Source: Comamonadaceae bacterium (GTDB lineage Bacteria; Pseudomonadota; Gammaproteobacteria; Burkholderiales; Burkholderiaceae). From it: a DNA stretch of 16,808 nucleotides. A program made the position numbers and the translations under genes. The stretch is taken from positions 1 to 16,808 of the forward strand of contig CANCCJ010000052.1 of assembly GCA_947374535.1 (NCBI GenBank), given 5' to 3'. Numbering within the stretch: the stretch's first letter is position 1; each line of letters starts with the position of its first letter. Positions 7,305 to 16,808 of the stretch are shown one piece after another. The notes under the pieces were generated by a model. The model was given only the letters and a program-made list of their open reading frames with translations, made no database searches and was not told the DNA's origin.

Positions 7305-7341
7305 CGCAGACTAAAACTGATAGTCAGACCGCGAGATTGAG

Positions 7342-7701
7342 ATGAGCTTAGAACAATACCTACCCGTCCTCTTATTTATCCTTGTAGGCCTTGGCGTGGG
7401 GGTTGCACCTCAAGTCATCGGTTTTATCTTGGGTCCCAATCGCCCTGATCCGGCCAAAAACTCACCTTACGAATGCGGCTTTGAAGCGTTTGAAGACGCG
7501 CGCATGAAGTTCGATGTGCGTTACTACTTGATCGCCATCCTTTTCATTTTGTTTGATTTGGAAATCGCATTTTTGTTCCCTTGGGCCGTGGCGCTCAAGG
7601 AAATTGGTTTCATTGGCTTCATCGACATGATGATCTTCCTTGCCATCCTGGTAGCCGGCTTCGCCTACATGTGGATCAAGGGCGCCATCGACTGGGAATA
7701 A
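7342..7701 (+). CDS. nuoA: NADH-quinone oxidoreductase subunit A
   Basis: NuoA is a small membrane-arm subunit of complex I at the junction with the peripheral arm, next to NuoH and NuoJ. The 119-residue product has three predicted membrane helices (about 7-30, 62-82 and 90-112). The loop between the first two carries the conserved SPYECGFE motif (41-48, Cys45), part of the quinone-site region that changes between active and deactive forms. FDLEIAF (71-77) holds the conserved acidic pair in helix 2. The ATG at 7342 is the only sensible start; the preceding GAGATTGAG is a weak ribosome binding site. It is the first gene of the nuo operon, 86 nt after the tRNA. No clear promoter is visible in that gap, so the transcript may start further upstream. 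Confidence 0.97.
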   Translation: MSLEQYLPVLLFILVGLGVGVAPQVIGFILGPNRPDPAKNSPYECGFEAFEDARMKFDVRYYLIAILFILFDLEIAFLFPWAVALKEIGFIGFIDMMIFLAILVAGFAYMWIKGAIDWE

Positions 7702-7710
7702 GGAAAACTT

Positions 7711-8187
7711 ATGGCAATTGAAGGCGTTTTCAAAGAAGGCTTCATCACCACGTCTTATGACTCGGTGGTGAATTGGGCCAAGACGGGCTCCTTGTGGCCG
7801 ATGACATTCGGTCTGGCTTGCTGCGCGGTAGAGATGATGCACGCAGGTGCTGCTCGTTATGACATCGACCGTTTTGGCATGTTGTTCCGTCCAAGTCCAC
7901 GTCAATCTGATCTGATGATCGTGGCGGGTACCTTGTGCAACAAAATGGCGCCCGCTTTGCGTAAGGTGTACGACCAAATGTCTGAGCCACGTTGGGTGTT
8001 GTCTATGGGTTCGTGTGCCAACGGTGGCGGTTACTACCACTACAGCTATTCGGTGGTGCGTGGTTGCGATCGCGTGGTGCCAGTGGACGTGTACGTGCCA
8101 GGGTGTCCACCCACGGCGGAGGCTTTGTTGTACGGCATCTTGCAATTGCAAAGCAAGATTCGCCGCGAAAACACCATCGCTCGCTGA
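7711..8187 (+). CDS. nuoB: NADH-quinone oxidoreductase subunit B, cluster N2
   Basis: NuoB (PSST homologue) binds N2, the terminal [4Fe-4S] cluster that passes electrons to ubiquinone at the NuoB-NuoD interface. The 158-residue product has the four expected ligands: the adjacent pair Cys37-Cys38 in [10 protein letters not shown], Cys102 in [10 protein letters not shown] and Cys132 in [11 protein letters not shown]. It is shorter than E. coli NuoB at the N-terminus, as is usual outside the enterobacteria. AGGAAAA at 7701-7707 precedes the ATG and overlaps the nuoA stop. The spacing to nuoA is 9 nt. Confidence 0.98.
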   Translation: MAIEGVFKEGFITTSYDSVVNWAKTGSLWPMTFGLACCAVEMMHAGAARYDIDRFGMLFRPSPRQSDLMIVAGTLCNKMAPALRKVYDQMSEPRWVLSMGSCANGGGYYHYSYSVVRGCDRVVPVDVYVPGCPPTAEALLYGILQLQSKIRRENTIAR

Positions 8188-8201
8188 TTAGGAAATAACA
8201 G

Positions 8202-8813
8202 ATGAGTCATTCCATTCAAACGCTTGAGGCGGCTTTGCGCGATGTGCTGGGCAGCAAAGTCAAGCTTCTCGAATCTGCCTTGGGCGAGTTGACCCTCACG
8301 GTCACGGCAGCTGATTACCATGATGTGTGCCAAACCCTGCGTGACGATTCGCGTTTGGGTTTTGAGCAGTTGATGGATCTGTGTGGCCTCGACTACTCAG
8401 GTTACAAAGACGGCGCCCATTCCAAATTCACCGATGGCCCTCGCTTTGCGGTGGTCAACCACTTGCTATCACTCAATCATAACTGGCGTTTGCGCGTCCG
8501 CGTGTTCGCCGTGAGCGATGACATTCCTGTGGTCGCTTCGGTCAATGATTTGTGGAATTCTGCTAATTGGTTTGAGCGAGAAGCGTTTGACCTGTTCGGT
8601 ATCGTGTTCGAAGGTCACTTGGACTTGCGTCGTTTGTTGACCGATTACGGTTTTGTGGGCTACCCCTTCCGTAAAGATTTCCCAACCTCGGGTCACGTCG
8701 AAATGCGTTATGACGCCGAACAAAAACGTGTGGTGTACCAACCCGTCACCATCGAGCCGCGCGAAATCACGCCGCGCATCATTCGTGAAGACAACTACGG
8801 CGGTACGCACTGA
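8202..8813 (+). CDS. nuoC: NADH-quinone oxidoreductase subunit C
   Basis: NuoC (30 kDa subunit homologue) is a peripheral-arm scaffold that packs against NuoD and NuoI and carries no cofactor. The 203-residue product contains the family signature [17 protein letters not shown] (123-139), followed by [20 protein letters not shown] (142-161). It is a separate gene, unlike the fused nuoCD of E. coli. AGGAAA at 8189-8194 provides the ribosome binding site; the gap from nuoB is 14 nt and only 2 nt separate it from nuoD. Confidence 0.97.
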   Translation: MSHSIQTLEAALRDVLGSKVKLLESALGELTLTVTAADYHDVCQTLRDDSRLGFEQLMDLCGLDYSGYKDGAHSKFTDGPRFAVVNHLLSLNHNWRLRVRVFAVSDDIPVVASVNDLWNSANWFEREAFDLFGIVFEGHLDLRRLLTDYGFVGYPFRKDFPTSGHVEMRYDAEQKRVVYQPVTIEPREITPRIIREDNYGGTH

Positions 8814-8815
8814 CC

Positions 8816-10069
8816 ATGGCTGATATCAAGAACTACACCCTGAACTTGGGCCCTCAACATCCTGCGGCACACGGCGTCCTGCGTTTGGTGTTGGAGCTGG
8901 ACGGCGAAGTGGTCCAACGCGCCGACCCCCACATCGGTTTGTTGCACCGCGCCACTGAAAAGTTGGCGGAGAGCAAAACCTATATCCAATCGTTGCCTTA
9001 CATGGACCGTCTCGACTACGTTTCCATGATGTGTAACGAGCATGCTTACTGTTTGGCCATTGAGAAAATGATGGGCATCGAAGTGCCAGAGCGTGCGCAA
9101 TACATCCGCGTGATGTATTCCGAAATCACCCGTTTGCTCAACCACTTGTTGTGGTTGGGTTGCCATGGTTTCGACTGCGGCGCGATGAACATCTTGATTT
9201 ACTGTTTCCGTGAACGTGAAGACTTGTTCGACATGTACGAGGCGGTGTCAGGTGCGCGCATGCACGCGGCTTACTTCCGTCCAGGCGGCGTTTATCGCGA
9301 TCTGCCAGATAGCATGCCTCAATACAAGGCCAGCAAAGTGCGCAACGCCAAATCGGTGGCGCGTTTGAACGAGGGCCGATCAGGTTCTTTGCTCGACTTT
9401 ATTGATGACTTCACGAAGCGCTTCCCTAAGCTTGTCGATGAGTACGAAACACTCTTGACCGACAACCGCATTTGGAAGCAGCGTACGGTTGATATCGGTG
9501 TGGTTACGCCGGAGCGTGCAAAAAACCTCGGTTTCTCTGGCGCGATGTTGCGTGGCTCAGGCATTGCATGGGACTTGCGCAAGCAGCAGCCTTATGACGT
9601 TTACGACCGCATGGACTTCGACATTCCTGTGGGCAAAACCGGTGACTGTTACGACCGCTATTTGGTGCGCGTTGAAGAGCTTCGCCAGTCCAACCGCATC
9701 ATCAAGCAGTGCGTGGATTGGCTGCGCGTTAATCCGGGTCCTGTCATCACCGACAACCACAAGGTGGCAGCACCGAGTCGTGAAGGCATGAAGTCGAACA
9801 TGGAAGAGCTGATTCACCACTTCAAGCTCTTCACAGAAGGCTTTCATGTGCCTGAAGGCGAAGCTTATGCCGCCGTCGAGCATCCCAAAGGTGAGTTTGG
9901 TATCTACCTCGTGAGCGATGGGGCCAACAAGCCCTACCGTATGAAGATTCGCGCGCCTGGCTTTGCCCACTTGGCGGCTATGGATGAAATGGCGCGCGGC
10001 CACATGATCGCTGACACAGTGGCGGTGATTGGAACGATGGACATTGTGTTCGGGGAAATTGACCGATGA
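8816..10069 (+). CDS. nuoD: NADH-quinone oxidoreductase subunit D
   Basis: NuoD (49 kDa subunit homologue, related to the large subunit of NiFe hydrogenases) forms much of the ubiquinone-binding cavity beside cluster N2. The 417-residue product has [20 protein letters not shown] (11-30), [14 protein letters not shown] (39-52), the [20 protein letters not shown] segment and the C-terminal DIVFGEIDR. His19 and Tyr68 are spaced like the quinone-contacting His/Tyr pair described for the Thermus enzyme (49 residues apart). The hydrogenase NiFe cysteines are absent, as expected. Only a weak GGCGG lies upstream, so initiation probably depends on coupling with nuoC, 2 nt away. The 3' end overlaps nuoE in an ATGA. 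Confidence 0.98.
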   Translation: MADIKNYTLNLGPQHPAAHGVLRLVLELDGEVVQRADPHIGLLHRATEKLAESKTYIQSLPYMDRLDYVSMMCNEHAYCLAIEKMMGIEVPERAQYIRVMYSEITRLLNHLLWLGCHGFDCGAMNILIYCFREREDLFDMYEAVSGARMHAAYFRPGGVYRDLPDSMPQYKASKVRNAKSVARLNEGRSGSLLDFIDDFTKRFPKLVDEYETLLTDNRIWKQRTVDIGVVTPERAKNLGFSGAMLRGSGIAWDLRKQQPYDVYDRMDFDIPVGKTGDCYDRYLVRVEELRQSNRIIKQCVDWLRVNPGPVITDNHKVAAPSREGMKSNMEELIHHFKLFTEGFHVPEGEAYAAVEHPKGEFGIYLVSDGANKPYRMKIRAPGFAHLAAMDEMARGHMIADTVAVIGTMDIVFGEIDR

Positions 10070-10581
10070 GTTCTGTAAACACCCACGACAGCGCACCGCT
10101 GTCGGCCCAGGCCCTTGAGCGCTTTGCGCGTGAGGTTGCCAAGTACCCAGACGACCAGAAGCAATCTGCTGTCATGGCTTGTTTGGCGATTGCTCAGCAA
10201 GAGCAGGGCTTTGTCAGCGCCGATAGCGAGCGCGTGATTGCTGACTTGCTCGGCATGGCTCCTATGGCTGTGCACGAAGTAACCACCTTCTACAACATGT
10301 ACAACCAGCAGCCCGTTGGCAAGTTCAAGATCAACGTGTGTACCAATCTGCCTTGCCAATTGCGTAACGGGCAGGGCGCTTTGATGCACTTGGTCAAGAC
10401 CTTGGGCATTGAAGTCGGCGAGACGACTCCCGATGGCATGTTCACCGTCCAACCCGGCGAATGCATGGGCGCTTGCGCTGATGCCCCGGTGTTGTTGGTG
10501 AACGACCGCACCATGTGCAGTTACATGAGCGACGACAAGATCGACCAAATGGTCGCAGGCTTGCGCGCGGTGAAGGAATAA
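10066..10581 (+). CDS. nuoE: NADH-quinone oxidoreductase subunit E, cluster N1a
   Basis: NuoE (24 kDa subunit homologue) is a thioredoxin-like ferredoxin that binds the [2Fe-2S] cluster N1a next to the FMN of NuoF. The 171-residue product shows the four ligands as [10 protein letters not shown] (Cys92, Cys97) and [12 protein letters not shown] (Cys133, Cys137). An N-terminal helical domain contains VTTFYNMY (72-79), typical of the family. The ATG overlaps the nuoD stop by four bases (ATGA), with GGGGAAA upstream. It is followed by nuoF after 2 nt. Confidence 0.97.
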   Translation: MSSVNTHDSAPLSAQALERFAREVAKYPDDQKQSAVMACLAIAQQEQGFVSADSERVIADLLGMAPMAVHEVTTFYNMYNQQPVGKFKINVCTNLPCQLRNGQGALMHLVKTLGIEVGETTPDGMFTVQPGECMGACADAPVLLVNDRTMCSYMSDDKIDQMVAGLRAVKE

Positions 10582-10583
10582 GC

Positions 10584-11936
10584 ATGACTACCTCTAGCCA
10601 AGCTTTGCAAGTTCTCTCTCAATTTCAAACGACCGCGGTGGAGACTTGCTTCCACGACCGTCACATCGGCCCACAAATTTTGGCGGGTTTGAATGGTAAA
10701 AACTGGTCGTTGCAAGACTACGTGGCACGCGGTGGCTACCAAGCCCTGCGCAAAATCTTGACTGAAGGTTTGACCCAAGATCAGGTCATCGCGACAGTCA
10801 AGGAATCCGGTTTGCGTGGTCGCGGCGGTGCGGGTTTCCCGACGGGTTTGAAGTGGAGCTTCATGCCCCGTCAGTTCCCAGGTCAAAAGTATTTGGTCTG
10901 TAACTCAGACGAGGGCGAGCCCGGTACTTGCAAAGACCGCGAGATCTTGCAGCACAACCCACACATCGTGATTGAAGGCATGGCCATTGCCGCTTTTGCC
11001 ATGGGCATCAGCGTAGGCTACAACTACATTCACGGCGAAATTTTCCAAACCTACGAGCGTTTTGAAGCCGCGCTTGAAGAAGCCCGCGCAGCAGGGTTCT
11101 TGGGTGACAACATCTTGGGTTCAACGTTCAGTTTCCAGTTGCACGCCGCTCACGGTTTTGGCGCTTACATCTGCGGCGAAGAAACCGCTTTGCTCGAGTC
11201 CCTCGAAGGCAAAAAAGGCCAGCCTCGTTTCAAACCACCGTTCCCTGCGAGCTTTGGTTTGTATGGCAAACCCACCACCATCAACAACACCGAGACATTC
11301 GCTGCTGTGCCATGGATCATCAACCACGGTGGTCAGGCTTACCTCGAATGCGGCAAGCCCAACAACGGTGGCACCAAAATCTTCTCGGTCAGCGGTGACG
11401 TCGAGCGTCCCGGTAACTACGAAATTCCCATGGGCACACCGTTCTCCAAGTTGTTGGAGTTGGCCGGTGGCGTTCGTAAGGGTCGCAAGCTCAAGGCTGT
11501 GATTCCTGGCGGTTCCTCATCTCCTGTGTTGCCTGCGGACGTCATCATGGCATGCACCATGGACTACGACAGCATCGCCAAAGCGGGTTCGATGTTGGGT
11601 TCAGGCGCTCTGATCGTGATGGATGACACGCGATGCATGGTCAAGAGCCTGCAACGTTTGAGTTATTTCTACATGCATGAGTCATGCGGCCAATGCACAC
11701 CTTGCCGTGAAGGTACAGGTTGGTTGTGGCGCATGGTTGACCGCATTGAGCGTGGTGAAGGCCGCGAAAGCGACTTGGCTTTGCTCGATAACGTGGCCGA
11801 GAACATCATGGGTCGCACGATCTGCGCCCTCGGAGACGCAGCAGCCATGCCCGTGCGCGGCATGATCAAGCACTTCCGCCATGAATTTGAACACCACATC
11901 ACGCACAAGACCTGCACGGTCTCTGCCTACGTTTGA
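10584..11936 (+). CDS. nuoF: NADH-quinone oxidoreductase subunit F, FMN and cluster N3
   Basis: NuoF (51 kDa subunit homologue) oxidises NADH, carries the FMN and passes electrons to cluster N3. The 450-residue product has the nucleotide-binding [18 protein letters not shown] (76-93), [14 protein letters not shown] (107-120), [20 protein letters not shown] (193-212) and the [4Fe-4S] ligands [12 protein letters not shown] (Cys368, Cys371, Cys374) plus Cys414 in [12 protein letters not shown]. The frame is open back to 10515, but the ATG at 10584 is the start: AAGGAA at 10573-10578 precedes it and the extra codons lie inside nuoE. It follows the nuoE stop by 2 nt. Confidence 0.97.
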   Translation: MTTSSQALQVLSQFQTTAVETCFHDRHIGPQILAGLNGKNWSLQDYVARGGYQALRKILTEGLTQDQVIATVKESGLRGRGGAGFPTGLKWSFMPRQFPGQKYLVCNSDEGEPGTCKDREILQHNPHIVIEGMAIAAFAMGISVGYNYIHGEIFQTYERFEAALEEARAAGFLGDNILGSTFSFQLHAAHGFGAYICGEETALLESLEGKKGQPRFKPPFPASFGLYGKPTTINNTETFAAVPWIINHGGQAYLECGKPNNGGTKIFSVSGDVERPGNYEIPMGTPFSKLLELAGGVRKGRKLKAVIPGGSSSPVLPADVIMACTMDYDSIAKAGSMLGSGALIVMDDTRCMVKSLQRLSYFYMHESCGQCTPCREGTGWLWRMVDRIERGEGRESDLALLDNVAENIMGRTICALGDAAAMPVRGMIKHFRHEFEHHITHKTCTVSAYV

Positions 11937-11950
11937 CACGGATAAGTGCC

Positions 11951-14053
11951 ATGATTGAAATCGAACTCGACGGTAAAAAGGTTGACGTCCAAGAAGGCTG
12001 CATGATCATGCACGCAGCTGAAAAGGCCGGAACCTACATCCCGCACTTTTGTTACCACAAAAAACTCAGCATTGCGGCCAACTGCCGCATGTGCTTGGTC
12101 GATGTGGAGAAGGCCCCTAAACCCATGCCCGCATGCGCCACACCTGTGACGCAGGGCATGATCGTTCGCACTCAGAGTGACAAAGCCATCAAAGCCCAAA
12201 AGTCGGTGATGGAGTTTTTACTCATCAACCACCCCTTAGATTGTCCGATTTGCGACCAAGGTGGTGAGTGTCAGTTGCAGGACTTGGCCGTGGGTTACGG
12301 TGGCTCCACTTCGCGTTACGAAGAAGAAAAACGCGTGGTGCAACCCAAAGACGTTGGCCCACTTGTCAGCATGGAAGAAATGAGCCGCTGTATCCAATGC
12401 ACACGTTGCGTGCGCTTTGGCCAAGAAGTGGCTGGCATCATGGAGCTGGGCATGTCGCACCGCGGCGAGCACGCTGAGATTGAAACCTTCGTGGGTCAAT
12501 CGGTGGATTCTGAGTTGTCAGGCAACATGATCGACATCTGCCCTGTGGGCGCGTTGACCAGCAAGCCATTCCGTTACAGCGCACGGACGTGGGAACTGAG
12601 CCGCCGCAAGTCGGTCAGCCCACACGATGCGACTGGCGCAAATTTGGTGGTTCAAGTCAAGAACAACAAAGTCATGCGTGTCGTGCCTTTGGAAAACGAA
12701 GACGTGAACGAATGCTGGATTGCTGACCGTGACCGTTTCAGCTACGAAGCTTTGGAAAGCGCTGATCGCTTGACCACGCCGATGCTCAAGCAAGGCGGCG
12801 AGTGGAAAGAAGTGGATTGGCAAACTGCCCTCGAATACGTGGCCAACGGTTTGCAGGGCGTCAAAGCCCAGCACGGCGCACAAGCCATCGGCACCTTGGC
12901 TAGTCCACACAGCACCGCTGAAGAGTTGTACTTGGCAGCGAGTCTGACGCGCGGTTTGGGTAGCCAAAACATCGACACACGTTTGCGCGCTGCTGATTTC
13001 CAAACGGACGGCAAAGTACGTTGGTTGGGTACATCTTTAGCATCACTCACCACGCTGCAACGCGTGTTGGTGATTGGCTCAAATATCCGTAAGGATCAAC
13101 CTTTGTTGGCCCAACGTCTGCGTCAAGCAGTTCGTAACGGCGGCAAGGTCAACGCCTTGAATTCACAAGCCTACGACTGGGCCATGCCCGTCGCTAACAC
13201 CTTGGTGGCAGACGCTGCCAACTGGGTGCAAGCCTTGGCCGACATCGCGGCTGCCGTGGGTGCCATCACCGGTGCTGCTGCACCTGTGGCTGGCAATGCC
13301 AACAGCCTAGAAGCGCAAGCCATTGCCAAGTCATTGACGGGTGGTGAGCGCAAAGCCATTTTGTTGGGCAACGCAGCGGCACACCATGCCAAAGCTTCAA
13401 GCTTGCTCAGCTTGGCCAACTGGATCGGTGCACAAACCGGCGCGACCGTGGGTTACCTCGGCGAAGCCGCTAACACCGTGGGCGCACAAGTGGTGGGTGC
13501 CTTGCCAAATGCTGGCGGTCAAAACGCAGGCCAAATGTTGGCAGGTGGTTTGAAAGCGGTGGTGCTACTTAACACCGAACCTGCATTCGACGCTGCCAAT
13601 GGCGCTGCCGCGGCACAAACCATCGGTCAAGCCGAAATGGTTGTGACACTGTCTCCATTCAAGGCCAACATGGACATCAGCGATGTGCTGCTGCCTATTT
13701 CACCTTTCACCGAGACAGCAGGCACGTTCATCAATACCGAAGGTCGCGCACAAAGCTTCCATGGTGTCGTCAAACCTTTGGGCGAGACACGTCCTGCTTG
13801 GAAAGTCTTACGCGTGTTGGGTTCGATGCTCCATGTGCCTGGCTTCGAAATCGAGACCATCGAAGAAGTCCGTGCGAAAGCCATTCCCGTTAATGTGCAA
13901 GCCTTGCTCTCCAACGCATGCACGGCCAATGTGGACGTGAGCCCAGCCATCGGTCAACCCGTCACTGCGGCGATTTACCAACTTGACAGTTTGGTGCGTC
14001 GCGCACCATCGCTGCAACTCACAGCTGATGCTGCAATGCAAGGAGCCCTGTGA
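11951..14053 (+). CDS. nuoG: NADH-quinone oxidoreductase subunit G, clusters N1b, N5 and N4
   Basis: NuoG (75 kDa subunit homologue) relays electrons from NuoF toward NuoI. In the 700-residue product the ligands are N1b [2Fe-2S] Cys34, Cys45, Cys48 and Cys62; N5 His94, Cys98, Cys101 and Cys107 ([14 protein letters not shown]); and N4 Cys147, Cys150, Cys153 and Cys197. The additional N7 site of the E. coli and Thermus proteins is missing: the region after [10 protein letters not shown] reads [11 protein letters not shown] without cysteines, which resembles the mitochondrial subunit. A molybdopterin-oxidoreductase-like domain without an active centre fills the rest and has a very Ala/Gly-rich stretch at about 415-550. 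The ATG at 11951 with GGAT at 11940-11943 is preferred to the TTG at 11933. The stop overlaps the nuoH start (TGATG). Confidence 0.97.
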   Translation: MIEIELDGKKVDVQEGCMIMHAAEKAGTYIPHFCYHKKLSIAANCRMCLVDVEKAPKPMPACATPVTQGMIVRTQSDKAIKAQKSVMEFLLINHPLDCPICDQGGECQLQDLAVGYGGSTSRYEEEKRVVQPKDVGPLVSMEEMSRCIQCTRCVRFGQEVAGIMELGMSHRGEHAEIETFVGQSVDSELSGNMIDICPVGALTSKPFRYSARTWELSRRKSVSPHDATGANLVVQVKNNKVMRVVPLENEDVNECWIADRDRFSYEALESADRLTTPMLKQGGEWKEVDWQTALEYVANGLQGVKAQHGAQAIGTLASPHSTAEELYLAASLTRGLGSQNIDTRLRAADFQTDGKVRWLGTSLASLTTLQRVLVIGSNIRKDQPLLAQRLRQAVRNGGKVNALNSQAYDWAMPVANTLVADAANWVQALADIAAAVGAITGAAAPVAGNANSLEAQAIAKSLTGGERKAILLGNAAAHHAKASSLLSLANWIGAQTGATVGYLGEAANTVGAQVVGALPNAGGQNAGQMLAGGLKAVVLLNTEPAFDAANGAAAAQTIGQAEMVVTLSPFKANMDISDVLLPISPFTETAGTFINTEGRAQSFHGVVKPLGETRPAWKVLRVLGSMLHVPGFEIETIEEVRAKAIPVNVQALLSNACTANVDVSPAIGQPVTAAIYQLDSLVRRAPSLQLTADAAMQGAL

Positions 14054-15135
14054 TGGTTGAAAACATTTACAACGCAGGCTTCGGTCTGATGCCCGACGTG
14101 TGGTGGACCACACTGGCTTGGCCTGTTCTTTGGGCTTTGCTCAAGATTGTGGCTGTGCTGTTGCCTTTGCTCGGTTGCGTGGCTTACTTGACCTTGTGGG
14201 AACGCAAGGCCATTGGCTATACCCAAATCCGTAAGGGGCCGAACCGCACGGGTCCTGGTGGTTTGTTGCAACCCATTGCTGACGCTTTGAAGTTGATGAC
14301 CAAAGAGATCATCATCCCTACCAAAGCGACGACCAGTTTGTTTTTGTTGGGTCCCATCATGACCATCATGCCAGCCTTGGCTGCATGGGCGGTGATTCCA
14401 TTTGGCCCCGATGTGGCCTTGGCCAACGTCAACGCAGGTTTGCTGTTCTTGATCGCCATCACCTCGCTTGAGGTCTACGGCGTGATCATCGCGGGTTGGG
14501 CTTCCAACTCTAAATACGCTTTTTTGGGGGCCATGCGTGCATCCGCCCAGATGGTGAGCTACGAAATCGCGATGGGCTTTTGTTTTGTGATCGTTTTGAT
14601 GGTCTCCAACAGCTTGAACATGACCGATATCGTGATGGGCCAAGCCAAAGGCATGATGGCTGACAAAGGATTGGGCATCTTGTCTTGGAACTGGTTGCCA
14701 CTGTTCCCCGTGTTCTTGATTTACTTCATCTCCGGTTTGGCTGAAACCAACCGTCACCCATTCGACGTAGTGGAAGGTGAGTCCGAAATCGTGGCCGGTC
14801 ACATGATCGAATACTCGGGCATGTCCTTCGCTATGTTCTTCTTGGCTGAATACGCCAACATGATCTTGGTGTCGATGTTGACCGTGGTGATGTTCTTGGG
14901 CGGCTGGTTGTCACCCTTTGACAATGCTTTGTTCAACTTAGTTCCCGGTTGGATTTGGCTCGGTCTCAAGACCTTCGTGGTCGTGACCATGTTCTTGTGG
15001 GTGCGTGCCACGTTCCCGCGCTATCGCTATGACCAGATCATGCGTTTGGGTTGGAAGATCTTCATTCCGCTCACATTAGTTTGGTTGCTGGTGGTGGGTG
15101 TTTGGATTCAAACACCTTGGAACATCTGGAACTAA
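14053..15135 (+). CDS. nuoH: NADH-quinone oxidoreductase subunit H
   Basis: NuoH (ND1 homologue) is the membrane subunit that closes the ubiquinone tunnel and links quinone reduction to proton translocation. The 360-residue product has about eight hydrophobic helices. Conserved parts are [20 protein letters not shown] (48-67), the [20 protein letters not shown] segment (148-167, with the following SYEIAMG) and [20 protein letters not shown] (231-250), whose acidic loop faces the quinone cavity. The ATG at 14053 has AGGAG at 14041-14045 and overlaps the nuoG stop by one base; a GTG at 14050 is a less likely start. Confidence 0.98.
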   Translation: MVENIYNAGFGLMPDVWWTTLAWPVLWALLKIVAVLLPLLGCVAYLTLWERKAIGYTQIRKGPNRTGPGGLLQPIADALKLMTKEIIIPTKATTSLFLLGPIMTIMPALAAWAVIPFGPDVALANVNAGLLFLIAITSLEVYGVIIAGWASNSKYAFLGAMRASAQMVSYEIAMGFCFVIVLMVSNSLNMTDIVMGQAKGMMADKGLGILSWNWLPLFPVFLIYFISGLAETNRHPFDVVEGESEIVAGHMIEYSGMSFAMFFLAEYANMILVSMLTVVMFLGGWLSPFDNALFNLVPGWIWLGLKTFVVVTMFLWVRATFPRYRYDQIMRLGWKIFIPLTLVWLLVVGVWIQTPWNIWN

Positions 15136-15150
15136 GGCCGGAAATACACC

Positions 15151-15663
15151 ATGACAACGACTACACAATCCGCTCCTTTCTCGTTGCGCGACTTTTTGTC
15201 GAGCTTTCTCTTGCTAGAGCTGTTCAAAGGCATGGCCCTCACCGGCAAATACATGTTCTCGCGCAGCATCACCATTCAGTTTCCGGAAGAGAAGACGCCT
15301 TTGTCACCTCGCTTCCGTGGCTTGCATGCTTTGCGCCGTTACGAAAACGGCGAAGAGCGTTGCATCGCCTGCAAACTGTGTGAAGCTGTGTGCCCTGCGA
15401 TGGCAATCACCATCGAATCAGACCAGCGCGCAGACGGCAGCCGCCGCACCACACGCTATGACATCGACTTGACCAAGTGCATCTTCTGCGGCTTCTGCGA
15501 AGAAAGCTGTCCTGTTGATTCGATCGTTGAAACACATATCTTTGAGTACCACGGCGAAAAGCGCGGTGACTTGTACTTCACCAAAGAAATGTTGTTGGCA
15601 GTGGGCGACCGCTACGAACCCGAAATCGCTGCCAACAAAGCAGCTGACGCCAAATACCGTTGA
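15151..15663 (+). CDS. nuoI: NADH-quinone oxidoreductase subunit I, clusters N6a and N6b
   Basis: NuoI (TYKY homologue) is an 8Fe ferredoxin-like subunit that carries electrons from NuoG to N2 in NuoB. The 170-residue product has an amphipathic N-terminal helix and two full cluster motifs: [12 protein letters not shown] (Cys71, 74, 77, 81) and [12 protein letters not shown] (Cys110, 113, 116, 120). The closing cysteine of each motif probably belongs to the other cluster, as in ferredoxins of this type. The ATG at 15151 lies 15 nt after nuoH, with GGAAA at 15140-15144 as a modest ribosome binding site. Confidence 0.98.
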   Translation: MTTTTQSAPFSLRDFLSSFLLLELFKGMALTGKYMFSRSITIQFPEEKTPLSPRFRGLHALRRYENGEERCIACKLCEAVCPAMAITIESDQRADGSRRTTRYDIDLTKCIFCGFCEESCPVDSIVETHIFEYHGEKRGDLYFTKEMLLAVGDRYEPEIAANKAADAKYR

Positions 15664-15671
15664 AAGATTTC

Positions 15672-16397
15672 ATGATGGACGTTCAATCGGCTCTTTTTTA
15701 CGCGTTCTCAGCAATCATGCTGTTTGCGTCATTCCGCGTCATCACGGCGCGTAACCCTGTGCATGCTGCGCTTTTCTTGGTCTTGGCTTTTTTCCAAGCC
15801 TCAGGCATCTGGATGTTGTTGCAGGCAGAGTTTCTGTCTATCGCGCTCGTGCTCGTGTACGTTGGCGCGGTGATGGTGCTGTTTTTGTTTGTGGTGATGT
15901 TGTTAGACATCAACCTCGACAGCATTCGTCAAGGTTTTTGGAAACACTTCCCCCTCGCGGCCACCGTCGGTGCAGTGATTGCATTGGAATTAGCCGGCGT
16001 GTTGTTAGGTGGCTTTCGTGTCAACGAACCGCAAAAACAAGTCGCTGCGCAATTGATTTCTCCAGTGGCTGTGTCAGCCGTCGCACCTGTGGACGTGGCA
16101 TCCACTGCCGGTCAAGCCGCTGACGTGGGGCACATGGTGGTGGCCCAAATCTCGAACACCAAAGAATTGGGCGTGTTGCTCTATACCGTCTACTTGTACC
16201 CCGTGCAAGTGGCTGCGTTGATCTTGTTGGTAGCCTTGATTGCTGCCATCGCCTTGACCCTGCGTGCACGCAAAGACAGCAAGTTCCAAAATCCGGCTGA
16301 CCAAGTTCGCGTCAAAGCTGGCGACCGTGTGTCGTTGGTGAAGATGGATGCGGTCAAACCCGCTGCTGCACCCGCTGCAGAGGAGACACAAGCATGA
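15672..16397 (+). CDS. nuoJ: NADH-quinone oxidoreductase subunit J
   Basis: NuoJ (ND6 homologue) is a membrane subunit between NuoA/H and NuoK. Its third helix, here [19 protein letters not shown], contains the Val-Tyr-Val-Gly-Ala motif with the helix distortion important for coupling. The 241-residue product has five predicted helices and is longer than E. coli NuoJ (184 residues). The extra length is a loop of about 55 residues rich in Ala, Val and Gln (about 16010-16160) and a C-terminal tail of about 40 residues ending in an Ala/Pro/Glu-rich stretch. Start: ATG ATG at 15672/15675. There is no strong ribosome binding site and nuoI ends 8 nt upstream, so coupling is likely. A TTG at 15660 overlapping the nuoI stop is possible but less likely. 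Confidence 0.95.
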   Translation: MMDVQSALFYAFSAIMLFASFRVITARNPVHAALFLVLAFFQASGIWMLLQAEFLSIALVLVYVGAVMVLFLFVVMLLDINLDSIRQGFWKHFPLAATVGAVIALELAGVLLGGFRVNEPQKQVAAQLISPVAVSAVAPVDVASTAGQAADVGHMVVAQISNTKELGVLLYTVYLYPVQVAALILLVALIAAIALTLRARKDSKFQNPADQVRVKAGDRVSLVKMDAVKPAAAPAAEETQA

Positions 16398-16702
16398 ACA
16401 TTCCCCTCGGCCAGTACCTTACGCTGGGTGCGATTTTGTTCGCGCTCTCCGTGATCGGCATCTTCTTGAACCGTAAAAACTTGATCGTCTTGTTGATGGC
16501 GATTGAATTGATGTTGCTTGCGGTCAACATGAACTTCGTGGCGTTCTCACACTACTTGGGTGACCTGAACGGCCAAATCTTTGTTTTCTTCATCTTGACC
16601 GTGGCGGCTGCTGAATCTGCTATCGGCTTGGCGATTCTGGTTCAGTTGTTCCGCAACAAGTCCAGCATCAACGTGGATGAACTCAACACGCTCAAGGGTT
16701 AA
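16394..16702 (+). CDS. nuoK: NADH-quinone oxidoreductase subunit K
   Basis: NuoK (ND4L homologue) is a three-helix membrane subunit with two buried glutamates on the proton path. The 102-residue product has both: Glu38 in [16 protein letters not shown] (33-48) and Glu74 in [13 protein letters not shown] (69-81), corresponding to Glu36 and Glu72 of E. coli. The ATG overlaps the nuoJ stop in an ATGA, and AGGAG at 16381-16385 gives a good ribosome binding site. Confidence 0.98.
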   Translation: MNIPLGQYLTLGAILFALSVIGIFLNRKNLIVLLMAIELMLLAVNMNFVAFSHYLGDLNGQIFVFFILTVAAAESAIGLAILVQLFRNKSSINVDELNTLKG

Positions 16703-16708
16703 TTCACC

Positions 16709-16808
16709 ATGTCACAAACCCTGCAAGCTTCTACATTGTTGGCAGTGCCTATGGCACCGCTGGTGGGATCAGCCTTGGCTGGTATTTTTGGTACGCGCTT
16801 TGGCGGTA
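16709..16808 (+). CDS. nuoL: NADH-quinone oxidoreductase subunit L, 5' end only
   Basis: The ATG at 16709, 6 nt after nuoK and with AAGGG at 16694-16698, opens a frame that runs off the window after 33 codons. The residues include LLAVPMAPLVGSALAGIFG, a first hydrophobic helix of the kind seen at the NuoL (ND5-like antiporter subunit) N-terminus. The position after nuoK is where nuoL is expected. The domain-defining antiporter motifs lie outside the window, so the call rests on the N-terminal residues and gene order. Confidence 0.9.
   Translation, partial: MSQTLQASTLLAVPMAPLVGSALAGIFGTRFGG

Noticed and set aside
13975..14802. 275-codon minus-strand frame opposite nuoG/nuoH
   Set aside because: The product is rich in His, Gln and Asp with no hydrophobic core and no motif, which is the usual signature of an antisense shadow of membrane-protein codons.

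Overview
The window reads as a chromosomal segment of a betaproteobacterium of the order Burkholderiales, most likely Comamonadaceae (Limnohabitans/Rhodoferax-like). This rests on protein character (short 87-residue S15, NuoG without N7 cluster ligands, separate NuoC and NuoD) and on a gene order I recall as typical of that group: tsaD, rpsO, pnp, quinone oxidoreductase, tpiA, secG, tRNA-Leu, nuoA onward. The genus is inference. Every gene I can support lies on the + strand.

Layout. 1-1122: 3' part of an unrecognised protein-coding gene that enters from the left; its main feature is a degenerate tandem array of about 12-residue units. 1170-2210: tsaD (tRNA t6A modification). 2230-2640: extended -10 promoter candidate, a 9-bp leader hairpin, rpsO (ribosomal protein S15) and an intrinsic terminator. 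2697-4912: pnp with a long 5' leader hairpin. 4938-7062: a closely packed run of an MDR-family quinone oxidoreductase, tpiA and secG. 7171-7255: tRNA-Leu(GAG), flanked on both sides by hairpins. 7342-16808: nuoA to nuoK plus the first 100 bases of nuoL, the operon for respiratory complex I, which continues past the right edge.

How the genes fit together. The left half is translation and RNA housekeeping: TsaD modifies ANN-decoding tRNAs, S15 nucleates the 30S platform, PNPase degrades RNA, SecG belongs to the Sec translocon, and tRNA-Leu decodes CUU/CUC. The right half encodes NADH:ubiquinone oxidoreductase: peripheral arm subunits NuoB, C, D, E, F, G and I, and membrane arm subunits NuoA, H, J, K and L. 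Iron-sulfur ligands for N2, N1a, N3, N1b, N5, N4, N6a and N6b are all visible. The nuo genes are spaced by at most about 15 nt or overlap (ATGA or TGATG junctions), which suggests one translationally coupled transcript.

Most of the window is ordinary core genome and I see no defence system, mobile element or CRISPR array. The parts worth a second look are the repeat-bearing partial gene at the left edge and four RNA-level structures: the rpsO leader hairpin, the pnp leader hairpin with an overlapping alternative stem, the tRNA leader hairpin, and the 15-bp hairpin between the tRNA and nuoA.
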